Positions 14,445 to 23,157 of a stretch of DNA of 64,000 bases are shown piece after piece. The DNA is from Gemmatimonadota bacterium (GTDB lineage Bacteria > JAAXHH01). Made by a program: the position numbers and the translations under genes. The stretch spans positions 157,951-221,950 of the forward strand of contig VXMB01000009.1 in NCBI GenBank assembly GCA_009841265.1, written 5' to 3'. Every line of letters begins with the position of its first letter. Position 1 is the stretch's first letter. The notes beneath the pieces were generated by a model. That model saw only the letters and a program-made list of their open reading frames with translations, was not told where the DNA came from and did no database searches.

Positions 14445-17246
14445 CTACAGGAAGTGGGACAACCTGATGTACAGGTACCTGCCCAGGAAGTCGTACGACG
14501 ACGCGTCCGACGTGCCCAGGAATCCATTGTAGATCACCGCGGGCGGTGTGTCAAATACGTTGTTGACACCGACTGTGATCACGGAGCCTCCGGCACCGGT
14601 AAACAGTCTGTAGGACCCCTGGATACCGAAGAGGTGGTGCGCATCCACGTCCCGGACCGCAGGGTTCGTACCCACGTCGTCGCGGTACAGGCCCTTGCAG
14701 TCATCGTCCTCGCACTCCTGGAAACCGCCGGTGTACTGCCATGAGACACCCGCCGATGCCCGGTTCCACTTCAGGCCGACATTGGCGTTGTGCTGCCAGT
14801 TCGGAAACACGCCCAGGTCGTAATAACCCCTGCCCTGAACCAGTTCGAAGCCACCCGCTACGGGCAGCATCACGTCGTAGGCAAAGAGGTAATTGGACTC
14901 CAGACGCGCCGAGAGCAGGCCGAGGGGCGTGTCGTCGATGTAATTCAGTTCGATGTCCAGCCCGTTGGTTTCCGTCTCGCCGATGTTTGTGGCGGTCGAG
15001 AAGATATTGGTGATCAGGTTATTCGCGTCACGCTGTACCTTCTCGCAGTCCGTCGGGTTGTCCTGGGAGTAGCAGTTGCTCAGGATCAGACCCGCGCCGA
15101 GCGCGCCGATTTCATCCTCGATCTTGGTGGCGTAGTAACTCACCGCGATATCGAGGTTATCGATGAATTCGGGCTGGTACACCAAGCCGGCCGTCACCGT
15201 GTTGGCTCGCTCGGGATCGAGATCGGTGGAACCGCCGACTCTGGCTCTGAGCTGCGCCCTGGAATCTTCGAAATCCCTCGGGACGCCCGCGGAAGCGCAG
15301 TTGCGCATCTGCTGAGAAGTCAGGTTGCGCGGATTCCCGGCTTCGTCCACGACGCTACAAGGATCGCTGACCAACGGGAAGCTGTCGCTCTGGCCCAGGA
15401 ACATTTCGGCGACGCTTGGCGCGCGAAAGGCCTTAGAGTAGGTCGACCGGAAGGCCAGACCTCGCGGCAGTTCGAGACGAGCGCCCGCCTCGTACGTGAA
15501 GTCCGACCCGAAGGTGTCGTAGTCGAACAGCCGGCCCGCGGCCGTTACGTTCAGACCGCCCATATCGTTCTCGTAAACTGGAATACTGGTTTCGGCGTAT
15601 ATCGCGCGCACCGAGTATTCACCCTCGGTCGCTTCTTCCTTGTTGCCCGTGGTGTTGCCCGTGGCGGTAATGGGATCGGGAATGGAGCCGCCCGCTTCCC
15701 ACCGGGACGAAGCGCCTACGGCTACGCCAACGGGCCCAGCCGGCAAGTCGTACAGGTCCCCGGTCAGGTTGTACTGCAGGATCCGCTGCGTTGTATAGCC
15801 TCTAGCGATACCGGTGTACTGGATGAACTTCAGCATGTCTTCCGTGATCGTACCGGGACCGTGCATGATATCCAAGGGTACGCAACCTCCCACACAATCC
15901 GCATCGGGTCCCAGGGCCATTTCGATATTGCTTCGAATGAACCGGCCCTCGTTTACGTTGGTTCCGCTCGTGCGGCCATAGGAAAAGGCCAGGTCACCGG
16001 TAAAACCCCGGAACTCGTGCTCCATTCCCAGGACAATACGGTAGGTGTCGAGGTCCTGAAGGAAGTTGCGGTTGCTCGCCTCGACGAATCGCCGGCGCAC
16101 GTCGATGAAGTCGCGGCCAAAATCGTTGTACTGGTTTTCCGCTGATACACTGATCCCTTCGCTGATGATGAAAAGCGGGGTCGGGGCCAGCTTCTGGTCC
16201 GATTGCCGGTTGGTGTAGGATACCTCGAAGAAGCCGCTCAGGATGTCGTTGAACAGGTAATTCCCGCTGAGGAACGCGGAATACCGGGTCTGCGGCGTAT
16301 ACAGGTAGTTCGCTGGCTGGTAGTTGTACAGGTCGCCGGAGCCATCGTCCGAGTTGCCGCCCAGGTTCATGGGTCGCCAGCCACCGGATGGTGCGTTGTA
16401 AAAAACAGGACCGCCATCACCGGCTCTTTCGATTATACCTTGCCAAGCCGTGTTGCCCTCCTGCTTTAAACGGTCGATAATGGTTCCCTGTGGTGTCGCC
16501 GAACTGCCATTTGTCGCGAAGGTTCCGTCGTTCGCCTCCCAGTCGTAGGCCTTGTCCGCTTTACTGAAATCACGATCGCCGGTCCAGACCGGCTTGCGGT
16601 TGTGGTACCCCGCGGAAAACAGGATGCTACCCCGGCCGCTTCGCAGACCGGCGGTCAGGCTGGCGTCGATCACGTCACCGTCGCCCGCGCCCGCGACCCC
16701 CTGGTAGTACTCGAACTCCACCCCTTCCAGGTCGGACCGCGTAATCACGTTTACCACACCGCCGACCGCATCGGAACCATACACGGCCGAGGCGCCGTCC
16801 TTGAGCACCTCGATGCGTTCAATGACGGAAGCCGGAATGGAGTTCAGGTCGACAGACGAGTTCGCCCCGGTTCCGCCCGGCACGAAACGGCGGCCGTTAA
16901 CGAGAACGAGTGTTCGCCCGGCACCCAGTCCGCGGAGGCTGATCCGGGTGGAGCCGTCGCCGCCGTTATTGGCCTGGGTGTTGATGGCGTTGGATTGAAC
17001 GGTGAGGGTCTGTAGCACGTCGCCGATGGACGCGAGCCCCTTTTCCTGGATCTCGGTCTTGGCGAGGATGACAACGGGTGCGGTGGATTCTGCGGCTTCG
17101 CCCCTGATGCGGGAACCGGTTACGGTCACCTCTTCAGCGACGAAATCGACGCCTTCCAATTCCTGGTCTTGCTGGGCCATGGCATCGGTCGAAACCAGGG
17201 CGAACAGCCCAATGGCCAACCAGGAAAGGTACTTGCGGTGTTTCAT
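14445..17246 (-). CDS. TonB-dependent outer-membrane receptor (paralogue 2)
   Basis: A 933-residue paralogue of the downstream receptor. ATG 17246 is chosen because AAGGAGAA stands five bases before it and it begins a standard signal peptide (MKHRKYLSWLAIGLF, cut after AMA). The plug carries VTVTGSRIRG, RISLRGLGAGRTL and the VERIEVLKDG-type strand; the barrel ends in RLSHFL. The two proteins are similar along their full length, including loop cysteines and the DRDF/ERGF-type extracellular segments, so they arose by tandem duplication and may bind related ligands. This copy is first in the operon and has the AT-rich promoter region. No TonB, ExbB or SusD-like gene is nearby. Confidence 0.9.
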   Translation of the reverse strand: MKHRKYLSWLAIGLFALVSTDAMAQQDQELEGVDFVAEEVTVTGSRIRGEAAESTAPVVILAKTEIQEKGLASIGDVLQTLTVQSNAINTQANNGGDGSTRISLRGLGAGRTLVLVNGRRFVPGGTGANSSVDLNSIPASVIERIEVLKDGASAVYGSDAVGGVVNVITRSDLEGVEFEYYQGVAGAGDGDVIDASLTAGLRSGRGSILFSAGYHNRKPVWTGDRDFSKADKAYDWEANDGTFATNGSSATPQGTIIDRLKQEGNTAWQGIIERAGDGGPVFYNAPSGGWRPMNLGGNSDDGSGDLYNYQPANYLYTPQTRYSAFLSGNYLFNDILSGFFEVSYTNRQSDQKLAPTPLFIISEGISVSAENQYNDFGRDFIDVRRRFVEASNRNFLQDLDTYRIVLGMEHEFRGFTGDLAFSYGRTSGTNVNEGRFIRSNIEMALGPDADCVGGCVPLDIMHGPGTITEDMLKFIQYTGIARGYTTQRILQYNLTGDLYDLPAGPVGVAVGASSRWEAGGSIPDPITATGNTTGNKEEATEGEYSVRAIYAETSIPVYENDMGGLNVTAAGRLFDYDTFGSDFTYEAGARLELPRGLAFRSTYSKAFRAPSVAEMFLGQSDSFPLVSDPCSVVDEAGNPRNLTSQQMRNCASAGVPRDFEDSRAQLRARVGGSTDLDPERANTVTAGLVYQPEFIDNLDIAVSYYATKIEDEIGALGAGLILSNCYSQDNPTDCEKVQRDANNLITNIFSTATNIGETETNGLDIELNYIDDTPLGLLSARLESNYLFAYDVMLPVAGGFELVQGRGYYDLGVFPNWQHNANVGLKWNRASAGVSWQYTGGFQECEDDDCKGLYRDDVGTNPAVRDVDAHHLFGIQGSYRLFTGAGGSVITVGVNNVFDTPPAVIYNGFLGTSDASSYDFLGRYLYIRLSHFL

Positions 17247-17280
17247 GGCGATTCTCCTTACGATTAGATGGTGGAATCGA

Positions 17281-17400
17281 TAGAATTCCTCCTCTTTTTT
17301 GTGTGGGTGAATTGGCGTGGGAAACAGGTAGTAACTACAATATGTCGTAATTAGGTGGAGTTGTAAATACAAAATGTTTGGTTTTTTTAGTAAATGGACC
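17281..17400 (-). promoter_or_regulatory. AT-rich leader of the TonB receptor pair
   Basis: This strongly AT-rich segment upstream of the receptor start carries TTGTA-TT-TACAA-type symmetry at 17361-17372, GTAGTAACTAC at about 17328, and a T run. A weak minus-strand promoter can be drawn (TTTACA, then TATTGT) with 19-base spacing. Regulation by an imported ligand is plausible but no known operator, such as a Fur box, is recognisable. Confidence 0.35.
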
Positions 17401-17446
17401 ATCAGACGGAATTTAACAAACCTAACGCTTCTCCGACATCACCTCG

Positions 17447-18838
17447 TTATGTCGGAGACGGCCGGCCGGTCCGCGTTCCTTCGGGTGACGCGGAAGCGCT
17501 GTATTTCCGGAACGCGTTCATTACCCGGGGCGCGAGTCGCAGGGTGGAAGTCATGGTCGGAATCGCCAGGAGGGCGAACAGGCTGTCGGCGAAACTGATC
17601 ACCACGTCGATCGAGGAGACGGAGGCGACCACGACAAGAATCACGTAGGCCACGTTATACAGTTTCGCATACCTGGCGCCGATCAGATAACTCAGGCACT
17701 TGGCGCCGTAGTAGGAGTAGGTCAACAGCGTGGTAACGGCGAAGAAGAAGACGCACACGGTAAGGACATACGCCCCGTAACCGGGCATGGCCGCTTCGAA
17801 GGCACCCGCGGTGAGCGTCACCCCGGCGTCCGACGTGGTCTGCCAAACGCCGGTCATGAGGATCACGAGCGCGGTACAGGTGCAGACGATCATCGTATCG
17901 ATGACCGGTCCCATCATGGCGACCAGGCCCTCGCGGACCGGCACGCCGGTCTTTGCAGCGCCATGGGCCAATGCTTCCGTACCGATGCCGGCCTCGTTCG
18001 AAAGGGCCGCGCGGCGGACTCCGGTGATGATGGTCGTGCCGACCACGCCGCTCGCCACCGCCGTTCCGGTGAAGGCGTCCGTCAGGATAAGGGACAGGTA
18101 CCGGGGCACATCGCCCAGGTTGTACAGGATGATCCACAGGGTCGAAACCATATACAGGACCACCATGGACGGCACGACGCGGGAGGCAACTTCCGCAATG
18201 CGGGTAATCCCGCCGAATACCACCGAGGCCACGAGGCCGGACAGGATGATACCGGCGATCAGATCGAAACTGAAGTGGCCGCCTTCGAAAGACATGTACG
18301 GCGCGAATACGACGTCCCGGACGATCTGGATCAACTGATTGGGCTGCAGGAAGGGAAAGCAGCCGATGACCCCGGCCACCGCGAAGAAGACGGCTAGGGG
18401 TTTCCAGGCGCCCCCCAGTCCTTCTGAAATCACGTACATCGGTCCGCCCTGTATGCGCCCCTCGGTATCCCGTCCCCGATACATGACGGCCAGCGAGCAG
18501 GTGAAGAACTTGGTCGCCATGCCGACGAACGCGCTGACCCACATCCAGAAGATCGCCCCGGGGCCTCCCATGGTGATGGCGATGGCCACGCCGGATATGT
18601 TCCCCATGCCGATCGTGGCGGAGAGGGCGCTGACCAGCGCCTTGAAATGGGAGACGTCTCCGGGGTCGTCGGGATCATCGTATCTGCCGCGTACCAGGTC
18701 GATGGCGTGCTTCACATACCGGAACGGCGTGAAGCGGCTGTAGAGCAGCAGGAGGGCTCCGCCGCCGATGACCAGGTAGAATACGTAGGACCAGGCCAGG
18801 TCGGAAAAGGCGACTACGTATGGTTCTATGAAGCCCAT
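17447..18838 (-). CDS. Sodium/alanine symporter family (AGCS) transporter
   Basis: A 463-residue membrane protein with about ten to eleven helices. The AGCS signature is clear: ATIGMGNISGVAIAITMGGPGAIFWMW near residue 75-100, the downstream YRGRDTEGRIQGGPMYV loop, and RRAALSNEAGIGTEALAHGAAKT, a conserved substrate/ion region. These carriers import alanine, glycine or related amino acids with Na+. It is last in a minus-strand run behind a 2-oxoglutarate oxygenase, an unknown protein and a TPR lipoprotein. That places amino-acid uptake beside a possible amino-acid hydroxylase. Confidence 0.92.
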   Translation of the reverse strand: MGFIEPYVVAFSDLAWSYVFYLVIGGGALLLLYSRFTPFRYVKHAIDLVRGRYDDPDDPGDVSHFKALVSALSATIGMGNISGVAIAITMGGPGAIFWMWVSAFVGMATKFFTCSLAVMYRGRDTEGRIQGGPMYVISEGLGGAWKPLAVFFAVAGVIGCFPFLQPNQLIQIVRDVVFAPYMSFEGGHFSFDLIAGIILSGLVASVVFGGITRIAEVASRVVPSMVVLYMVSTLWIILYNLGDVPRYLSLILTDAFTGTAVASGVVGTTIITGVRRAALSNEAGIGTEALAHGAAKTGVPVREGLVAMMGPVIDTMIVCTCTALVILMTGVWQTTSDAGVTLTAGAFEAAMPGYGAYVLTVCVFFFAVTTLLTYSYYGAKCLSYLIGARYAKLYNVAYVILVVVASVSSIDVVISFADSLFALLAIPTMTSTLRLAPRVMNAFRKYSASASPEGTRTGRPSPT

Positions 18839-18895
18839 GGCCAGGCACTCCGGGCTTGCGCGAACGTACGAGCGTTACACTGGCTGGACGCGGGC

Positions 18896-19723
18896 TCAAC
18901 CCGTGGGCGCGTCCTGCCTGAAACTGCGTACCATCTCGATATAGTCTCGGGAGAACAGTTGGTCCGGACGCTTGTCGTAGCTGAAGATCGCGATGATCCG
19001 GGGCCGTTTCGTCGGACCGACCGGAGACACCCGGTGCAGGGCGTATTTGCCGTTGAACAGCACCAGCGTACCCGGCCGGATGTTCGTGCGGCGTACGCGT
19101 TTTCCAGGGGATTCGAAGACGGCGCGCACGTCGTCGTAATGCTCGTCGCGGTCTTCTCTGAGACCCGGAACGTATTCGAATACCCCGCCGGAATCAGGCG
19201 CCTGGATCAACAGCGTGATATTGCCGTTATTGGAATCGAAGTGCCACCCGTTGCTGTCGCCCTCGTGCGCGATCTGCAGTGTCAGGGCGAGATGGGGACA
19301 GGCGCTTGTGTACAGCATGTCGAACCCGAGCACCCTTCGCACGAATTCGGTCAGGGCCGGCCAATGGAATACGCTGCGCACGAGACTGTCGTTTGGGATC
19401 TGGTAGTTGAGGACCTGGCGGTAGCGGTTGACATGCTCGACGGTCCGGGGATGGCCGGGAGGCCAGCTCCGGTCGACGTTGTCGTTTCCCTCGTAGCTCG
19501 TGCGCGGCCGGTCGTAGTAGAAACCGAGCGGGGTCAAGGCGCTGGTCTCCCGCACCATGCCGGCCACGGTGCGCGGATTCAAAAACCCTTCGAGTACGCA
19601 GATGGATTGCTCCTTGAGCCCGGATCGGCAGGATGCGAGGAATGCCTGGCCGTCGCGGCTGTCGAGGTCCTCCAGCGGGTACCGGTCGACATCAACCAGC
19701 GTGTCGGGACTTGCGGGTTTCAC
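18896..19723 (-). CDS. Fe(II)/2-oxoglutarate oxygenase with intact His-x-Asp
   Basis: A 275-residue non-haem iron oxygenase. The facial triad is complete: His161-Phe-Asp163 within SNGWHFDSN and distal His230 in KYALHRVSP, with Arg240 or Arg242 for 2-oxoglutarate. The stretch GGVFEYVPGLR resembles, from memory, the small amino-acid hydroxylase/halogenase group that includes BesD. The retained Asp argues for a hydroxylase here. The start is GTG at 19723, overlapping the upstream stop as GTGA, so translation is coupled to the unknown protein before it. The symporter follows 57 bases later. Substrate could be a free amino acid, which is inference. Confidence 0.8.
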   Translation of the reverse strand: MKPASPDTLVDVDRYPLEDLDSRDGQAFLASCRSGLKEQSICVLEGFLNPRTVAGMVRETSALTPLGFYYDRPRTSYEGNDNVDRSWPPGHPRTVEHVNRYRQVLNYQIPNDSLVRSVFHWPALTEFVRRVLGFDMLYTSACPHLALTLQIAHEGDSNGWHFDSNNGNITLLIQAPDSGGVFEYVPGLREDRDEHYDDVRAVFESPGKRVRRTNIRPGTLVLFNGKYALHRVSPVGPTKRPRIIAIFSYDKRPDQLFSRDYIEMVRSFRQDAPTG

Positions 19724-20586
19724 AGGCTGCGGATCTCCCAGAGTTCCACCACCATTTCCGATGGATATCCAATGGGATCGAAGTCGTCCGTCTCCCTGGC
19801 GTCGTATCCCACTTCGCCGAACAGGTTCTCGATAGTTCGGGAGGAATGATGCTGCGCTTCCCCGATCGTGTGGTAGAGGTAGACCGCGGAGGGCAGTATG
19901 ACGGGATAGCCCATCTCGTACATGGCGTAGGCCAGTCGACCCTTCCGCAGACGGGAGACGACGTCATCGGCAAGCTGGATGATTCGCGTATCTGCCTGCT
20001 CGACGTCCACGTCGAATCGGAAGGCGAAGTGACTGCGGAGATATCCCTGGTCGTGCAGGAAACGGCCGACGCGGTCGATGGCGGAGGACAACTGTTCGAG
20101 TTGGTCCGGCGTGTTCAGGCCGTCGGGCAGGTCCAGCGCGAGGTGACGATTCAGGCGGTCGAAGAACAACTTGCCCACCCGGATGGTAAACAGCCGGCGT
20201 TCCCGATCCAGTCCCTCATCGAAGCGATCCGGATGCCTTTCGATATGCCGGAAGGCCGACCTGTAGAACGCATAGGAAAGGGCGTCGAATTCGCCCGACT
20301 GCAGCGCCGTTCCATCGTCCGGGTGAACGAAGGCTTCCACCAACCCCTGCCTGGCCGGCCTGTCGTAGACCGTCCGGATGTAACTTTCGGTGGTTTCCCG
20401 TACTTCGTTCAGCGCGCCGCTGTTGGGGTCCAGCGCGCCGCTGTCGGGGTCCAGCGCCTTCCACTCGCTGACGATGGCATCCGAAATGAACGCGGTGAAC
20501 GCGCTGCCTACCGGCCACCAGACGGCATATTCGGGAAACGGCCTTTCCTCGACGACCTGTTCAAGTGTTTTATCGGTCCTTTGCAT
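19720..20586 (-). CDS. Unknown protein coupled to the 2OG oxygenase
   Basis: A 288-residue soluble protein of unknown family. It has no signal peptide or membrane helix. Helix-rich N-terminal and middle parts lead to a conserved-looking C-terminus with EAQHHSSR, ETDDFDPIGYP and VVELWEIR. I see no nucleotide or metal motif I can name with confidence. A 21-bp repeat adds ALDPDSG-type units near residue 50. The gene overlaps the oxygenase start and follows the TPR gene by 34 bases. The tight coupling suggests it acts on the same substrate or assists the oxygenase. Confidence 0.7.
   Translation of the reverse strand: MQRTDKTLEQVVEERPFPEYAVWWPVGSAFTAFISDAIVSEWKALDPDSGALDPNSGALNEVRETTESYIRTVYDRPARQGLVEAFVHPDDGTALQSGEFDALSYAFYRSAFRHIERHPDRFDEGLDRERRLFTIRVGKLFFDRLNRHLALDLPDGLNTPDQLEQLSSAIDRVGRFLHDQGYLRSHFAFRFDVDVEQADTRIIQLADDVVSRLRKGRLAYAMYEMGYPVILPSAVYLYHTIGEAQHHSSRTIENLFGEVGYDARETDDFDPIGYPSEMVVELWEIRSL
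20411..20458. repeat. In-frame 21-bp repeat, about 2.3 copies
   Basis: Two 21-bp units (20411-20431 and 20432-20452) differ at one base and a partial third follows. They encode Ala-Leu-Asp-Pro-Asp/Asn-Ser-Gly in the unknown protein. The near identity points to recent expansion. Confidence 0.75.
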
Positions 20587-20620
20587 GCAGCATGCTCTTC
20601 CTGGGATGCAGCGGCGCCGG

Positions 20621-22855
20621 CTATCCCGATCTGTTCAGAAAAGTCTCCACCTGGGGGAGCAGCATGGGGTCCTCGGAGAGGCGAATATACTCACGCAGCG
20701 CATCCCGGGCCTGCTCGAAATCGCCGATCCGGAAGTAAGCGATACCCAGGCGGAAATGCCCGGCGGCAAGTTGCGGGGCGAGGCGGACGACTTCCCGGTA
20801 GCTCCGGATGGCCTGATGGTATCGACGAAGCATGTCATTGACAAGGCCAATATTAAAATGCGCGGTCGTAAACCGCGGTCGCAGCGCCACGGCCTGGTCC
20901 AGGGCGCGCAGCACCCGGCCCGCGGCCTCGGTCTTCGTACGCATCGCCGTCAGCGCGTCCAACGGAGCGGTACTGTCCGGTTCACCGGCCAGGCGTACCG
21001 CACCCTCCCATGCTTCGAGCGCCGACTCGAAGTCGCCGCCGGAAACCCTCGCGATGGCCAGGATGGCGTTGGGCAGCGGATCCGCGGTTTCCGGGTCGAT
21101 TGCTTTCTCGACTGATGTCGCCGCGTCCTCCCACTTCCCCTGGGCCAGCAACACGGCGGCCACGGCCAACCGCGCGGCGTTCCATTCCGGCCGCGCCGCA
21201 ACGGATGCCCGGAAGTGTGAGAGCGCGGCCTCAAGATCGTGCCCGTAGGCGGCTTCGACTCCGTCACGGTAAGCCGACCGCGCTTCACCACCCACGCCGG
21301 AAGAACGGGCGGCCACCCGCCGGAGCGGCATCCAGTCGAAGCCCACGCGGGCCGAGGGATCATGGCCCGCCCATCGGGCCGCGAGTCCGCGCCAGGTTTC
21401 GATCACGTCATCCACGACGGCGTCCCGGCTGTAGGAGAGTGCGAGGTTGTTGTAGGCTTCCGGGAAATCCTCTCGAAGCGCGATAGCCCTGTTGAACTGT
21501 TCGCTGGCCTCTTCATCCTTTCCCTGCCTGAGATAGACGATGCCGAGGTTGTTGTGGACCTCGGCGATGCCTACTTCGGCGCGGATGACCTTCCTGAATT
21601 CCTCGACCGCTTCGTCCAGCCTGCCCGCCTCCGCGTACATCAGTCCGAGGTTGGTACGGGCGTCGTAGAAACGGTCGTTCAACGCGAGCGCTTTCCCGTA
21701 AGCGTCCATGGCGTCTTCGGTCCGGTCCATGTTGGCATACATGGTGCCCAGGTTGTTGTAGGCTTCGAAGAACTCCGTGTCGACGGCGATCGCCGTTTCA
21801 TAGGCTTCGACCGCCTCCGCGTGGCGATCCTGAAGTGCGTAGATGTTTCCGATGTACAGATGCGCCTCCGCAAGCCCGGGGTCCTCGGCCAGGGCCTGCT
21901 CGAAAGCCTGCTTCGCCTCCGCGTACGCGCCTTGTTCGTAATAGGTCAACCCCCTTACATGGACATAGGGCGGCGGCCGGCGTCCCTGCCGGGTGCCGGG
22001 AGACGGGGGGCCGCCCATCCTCCCGAACCTGGCGCGGTAGGCCGTGATGATCTGGGTCTTCGACCGGTCCACGGCGCTTACGGTACTGCCTTCCAGTGCG
22101 CTCTCGAGCCGCCTGTCCAACACGGGGTTGTCCGCCAGCAGCCTGAACGCCTCGTCGTATCTCCCCGTCCTGGAGTAGACCAGCGCCATATTGTACCTGG
22201 CCACGGCGTGCGTGGAATCCTGTGCCAACGTCCGGTGATACGACGCCTCGGCCTCATCCAGCCGTCCCTGGCGGAAGTAAATGTTGCCGACCCCGGTCAG
22301 CATGGCCACGTCATCGGGTGCGAAGACCAGTGCTTCCTCGTACGCGTCCAGCGCCTGGTCGTACGAACCGGACAGTTCGCTGGACCGGCCCAGGCCCATC
22401 AGGGCGTTACGGAGTTGATAGCGGTTTTCCTCCGGCAGGCCGCGGGCGATATCGACGGCCTCGCCATAGGCTCTCGCCGCTCCTTCGTGGTTCCCCTTGC
22501 GGGTATAGATCGCGCCCAGGTTGAGCCGCCAGTTGATTTCATCGGGCGTAAGAACGACGGCCTGCAGCGCTTCCCGCAACGCCTCGTCGTATCTGCCCAG
22601 GTAGTAGTAGGCCACGCTCAGGTTTCCGAAGGCCTCGGAGTCCGTCAGGTCCAGGGCCAGCGCCCGGCGGTAGTAGGCGATGGCGCCTTCGTAGTCGCCT
22701 TCGTTCATCAATGCGAGACCGGATGCTTTCACGCTCGCGCTGTCGGCGTCGTCGGAAATGGTACTCGGCGCACCTGCGCCCGCACAGCCCGATGATGCCC
22801 AATGGAGGCAGACGGCGGCCGCTCCGAGGCAGATAATCGTCCTGAAGGCACTCAT
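20621..22855 (-). CDS. TPR-repeat lipoprotein
   Basis: A 744-residue lipoprotein: ATG 22855 with GGAG about eight bases upstream, a hydrophobic signal, and lipobox SSGC at about residue 24. The rest is made of 34-residue tetratricopeptide repeats in at least three blocks (about 45-230, 305-480, 550-740), with the standard pattern of AY-YR-AL, LNLGAIY and Pro at the end, for example AYNNLGTMYANMDRTEDAM. TPRs bind protein partners; a periplasmic or outer-membrane scaffold role is likely. A linker near 270-300 is rich in Gly, Arg and Pro. It heads the minus-strand run with the unknown protein and 2OG oxygenase, and is divergent from recA. Confidence 0.9.
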   Translation of the reverse strand: MSAFRTIICLGAAAVCLHWASSGCAGAGAPSTISDDADSASVKASGLALMNEGDYEGAIAYYRRALALDLTDSEAFGNLSVAYYYLGRYDEALREALQAVVLTPDEINWRLNLGAIYTRKGNHEGAARAYGEAVDIARGLPEENRYQLRNALMGLGRSSELSGSYDQALDAYEEALVFAPDDVAMLTGVGNIYFRQGRLDEAEASYHRTLAQDSTHAVARYNMALVYSRTGRYDEAFRLLADNPVLDRRLESALEGSTVSAVDRSKTQIITAYRARFGRMGGPPSPGTRQGRRPPPYVHVRGLTYYEQGAYAEAKQAFEQALAEDPGLAEAHLYIGNIYALQDRHAEAVEAYETAIAVDTEFFEAYNNLGTMYANMDRTEDAMDAYGKALALNDRFYDARTNLGLMYAEAGRLDEAVEEFRKVIRAEVGIAEVHNNLGIVYLRQGKDEEASEQFNRAIALREDFPEAYNNLALSYSRDAVVDDVIETWRGLAARWAGHDPSARVGFDWMPLRRVAARSSGVGGEARSAYRDGVEAAYGHDLEAALSHFRASVAARPEWNAARLAVAAVLLAQGKWEDAATSVEKAIDPETADPLPNAILAIARVSGGDFESALEAWEGAVRLAGEPDSTAPLDALTAMRTKTEAAGRVLRALDQAVALRPRFTTAHFNIGLVNDMLRRYHQAIRSYREVVRLAPQLAAGHFRLGIAYFRIGDFEQARDALREYIRLSEDPMLLPQVETFLNRSG

Positions 22856-22899
22856 ATCACGCTCCGCTTAAGTCGACTGGTCCAGCGTCGGCGAAAGGG

Positions 22900-22918
22900 G
22901 TATATAACCACAATATAC
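22900..22918. promoter_or_regulatory. GTATAT-N7-ATATAC inverted repeat
   Basis: A perfect 6-bp inverted repeat with a 7-base spacer lies about 45 bases upstream of the TPR gene start. Its right part, read on the minus strand, gives a TATATT-like -10. It may be an operator or only an AT-rich promoter element. Confidence 0.35.
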
Positions 22919-23075
22919 GGCTTTCGAAGCCCATTCTCTCCCGTTTTTTTCCATGCGCACGGCGCCAGGCCGGACCGGCGCGAAATTACTTTACTTTCGG
23001 GTCGTTCGGGAATACTTTTTCCCCAAGATTCCTCGCCCGGATTACGACCATTTCATTTAGTCAAACGAAATTCGC

Positions 23076-23104
23076 TTGACACTACACAAATGTTTGGCAT
23101 ATTG
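23076..23104 (+). promoter_or_regulatory. recA promoter (TTGACA-N17-ATATTG)
   Basis: A consensus -35 TTGACA at 23076-23081 is followed after 17 bases by ATATTG at 23099-23104 (TATTGG one base on). The resulting start would lie about 45 bases before the recA ATG. The -10 falls in the left arm of the inverted repeat described next. Confidence 0.65.
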
Positions 23105-23119
23105 GACAGGTATGCCAAA
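23093..23119. promoter_or_regulatory. Inverted repeat over the recA promoter, SOS-operator candidate
   Basis: TTTGGCATA (23093-23101) and TATGCCAAA (23111-23119) form a perfect 9-bp inverted repeat with a 9-base spacer. It covers the -10 and transcription start. This is where a LexA-type repressor would block recA. It is neither the E. coli CTG-N10-CAG box nor the Bacillus GAAC-N4-GTTC box, so the assignment rests on position and symmetry only. Confidence 0.5.
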
Positions 23120-23157
23120 AAGACATTCACTTGCATCAACGAGGGGAGATCGCGGAC

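Noticed and set aside
18896..19723. Third halogenase-like 2OG enzyme
   Set aside because: Its motif is His161-Phe-Asp163, so the carboxylate ligand is present and a hydroxylase is more likely.
22856..23157. E. coli- or Bacillus-type LexA box at recA
   Set aside because: Neither CTG-N10-CAG nor GAAC-N4-GTTC occurs in the spacer; a different inverted repeat was reported instead.
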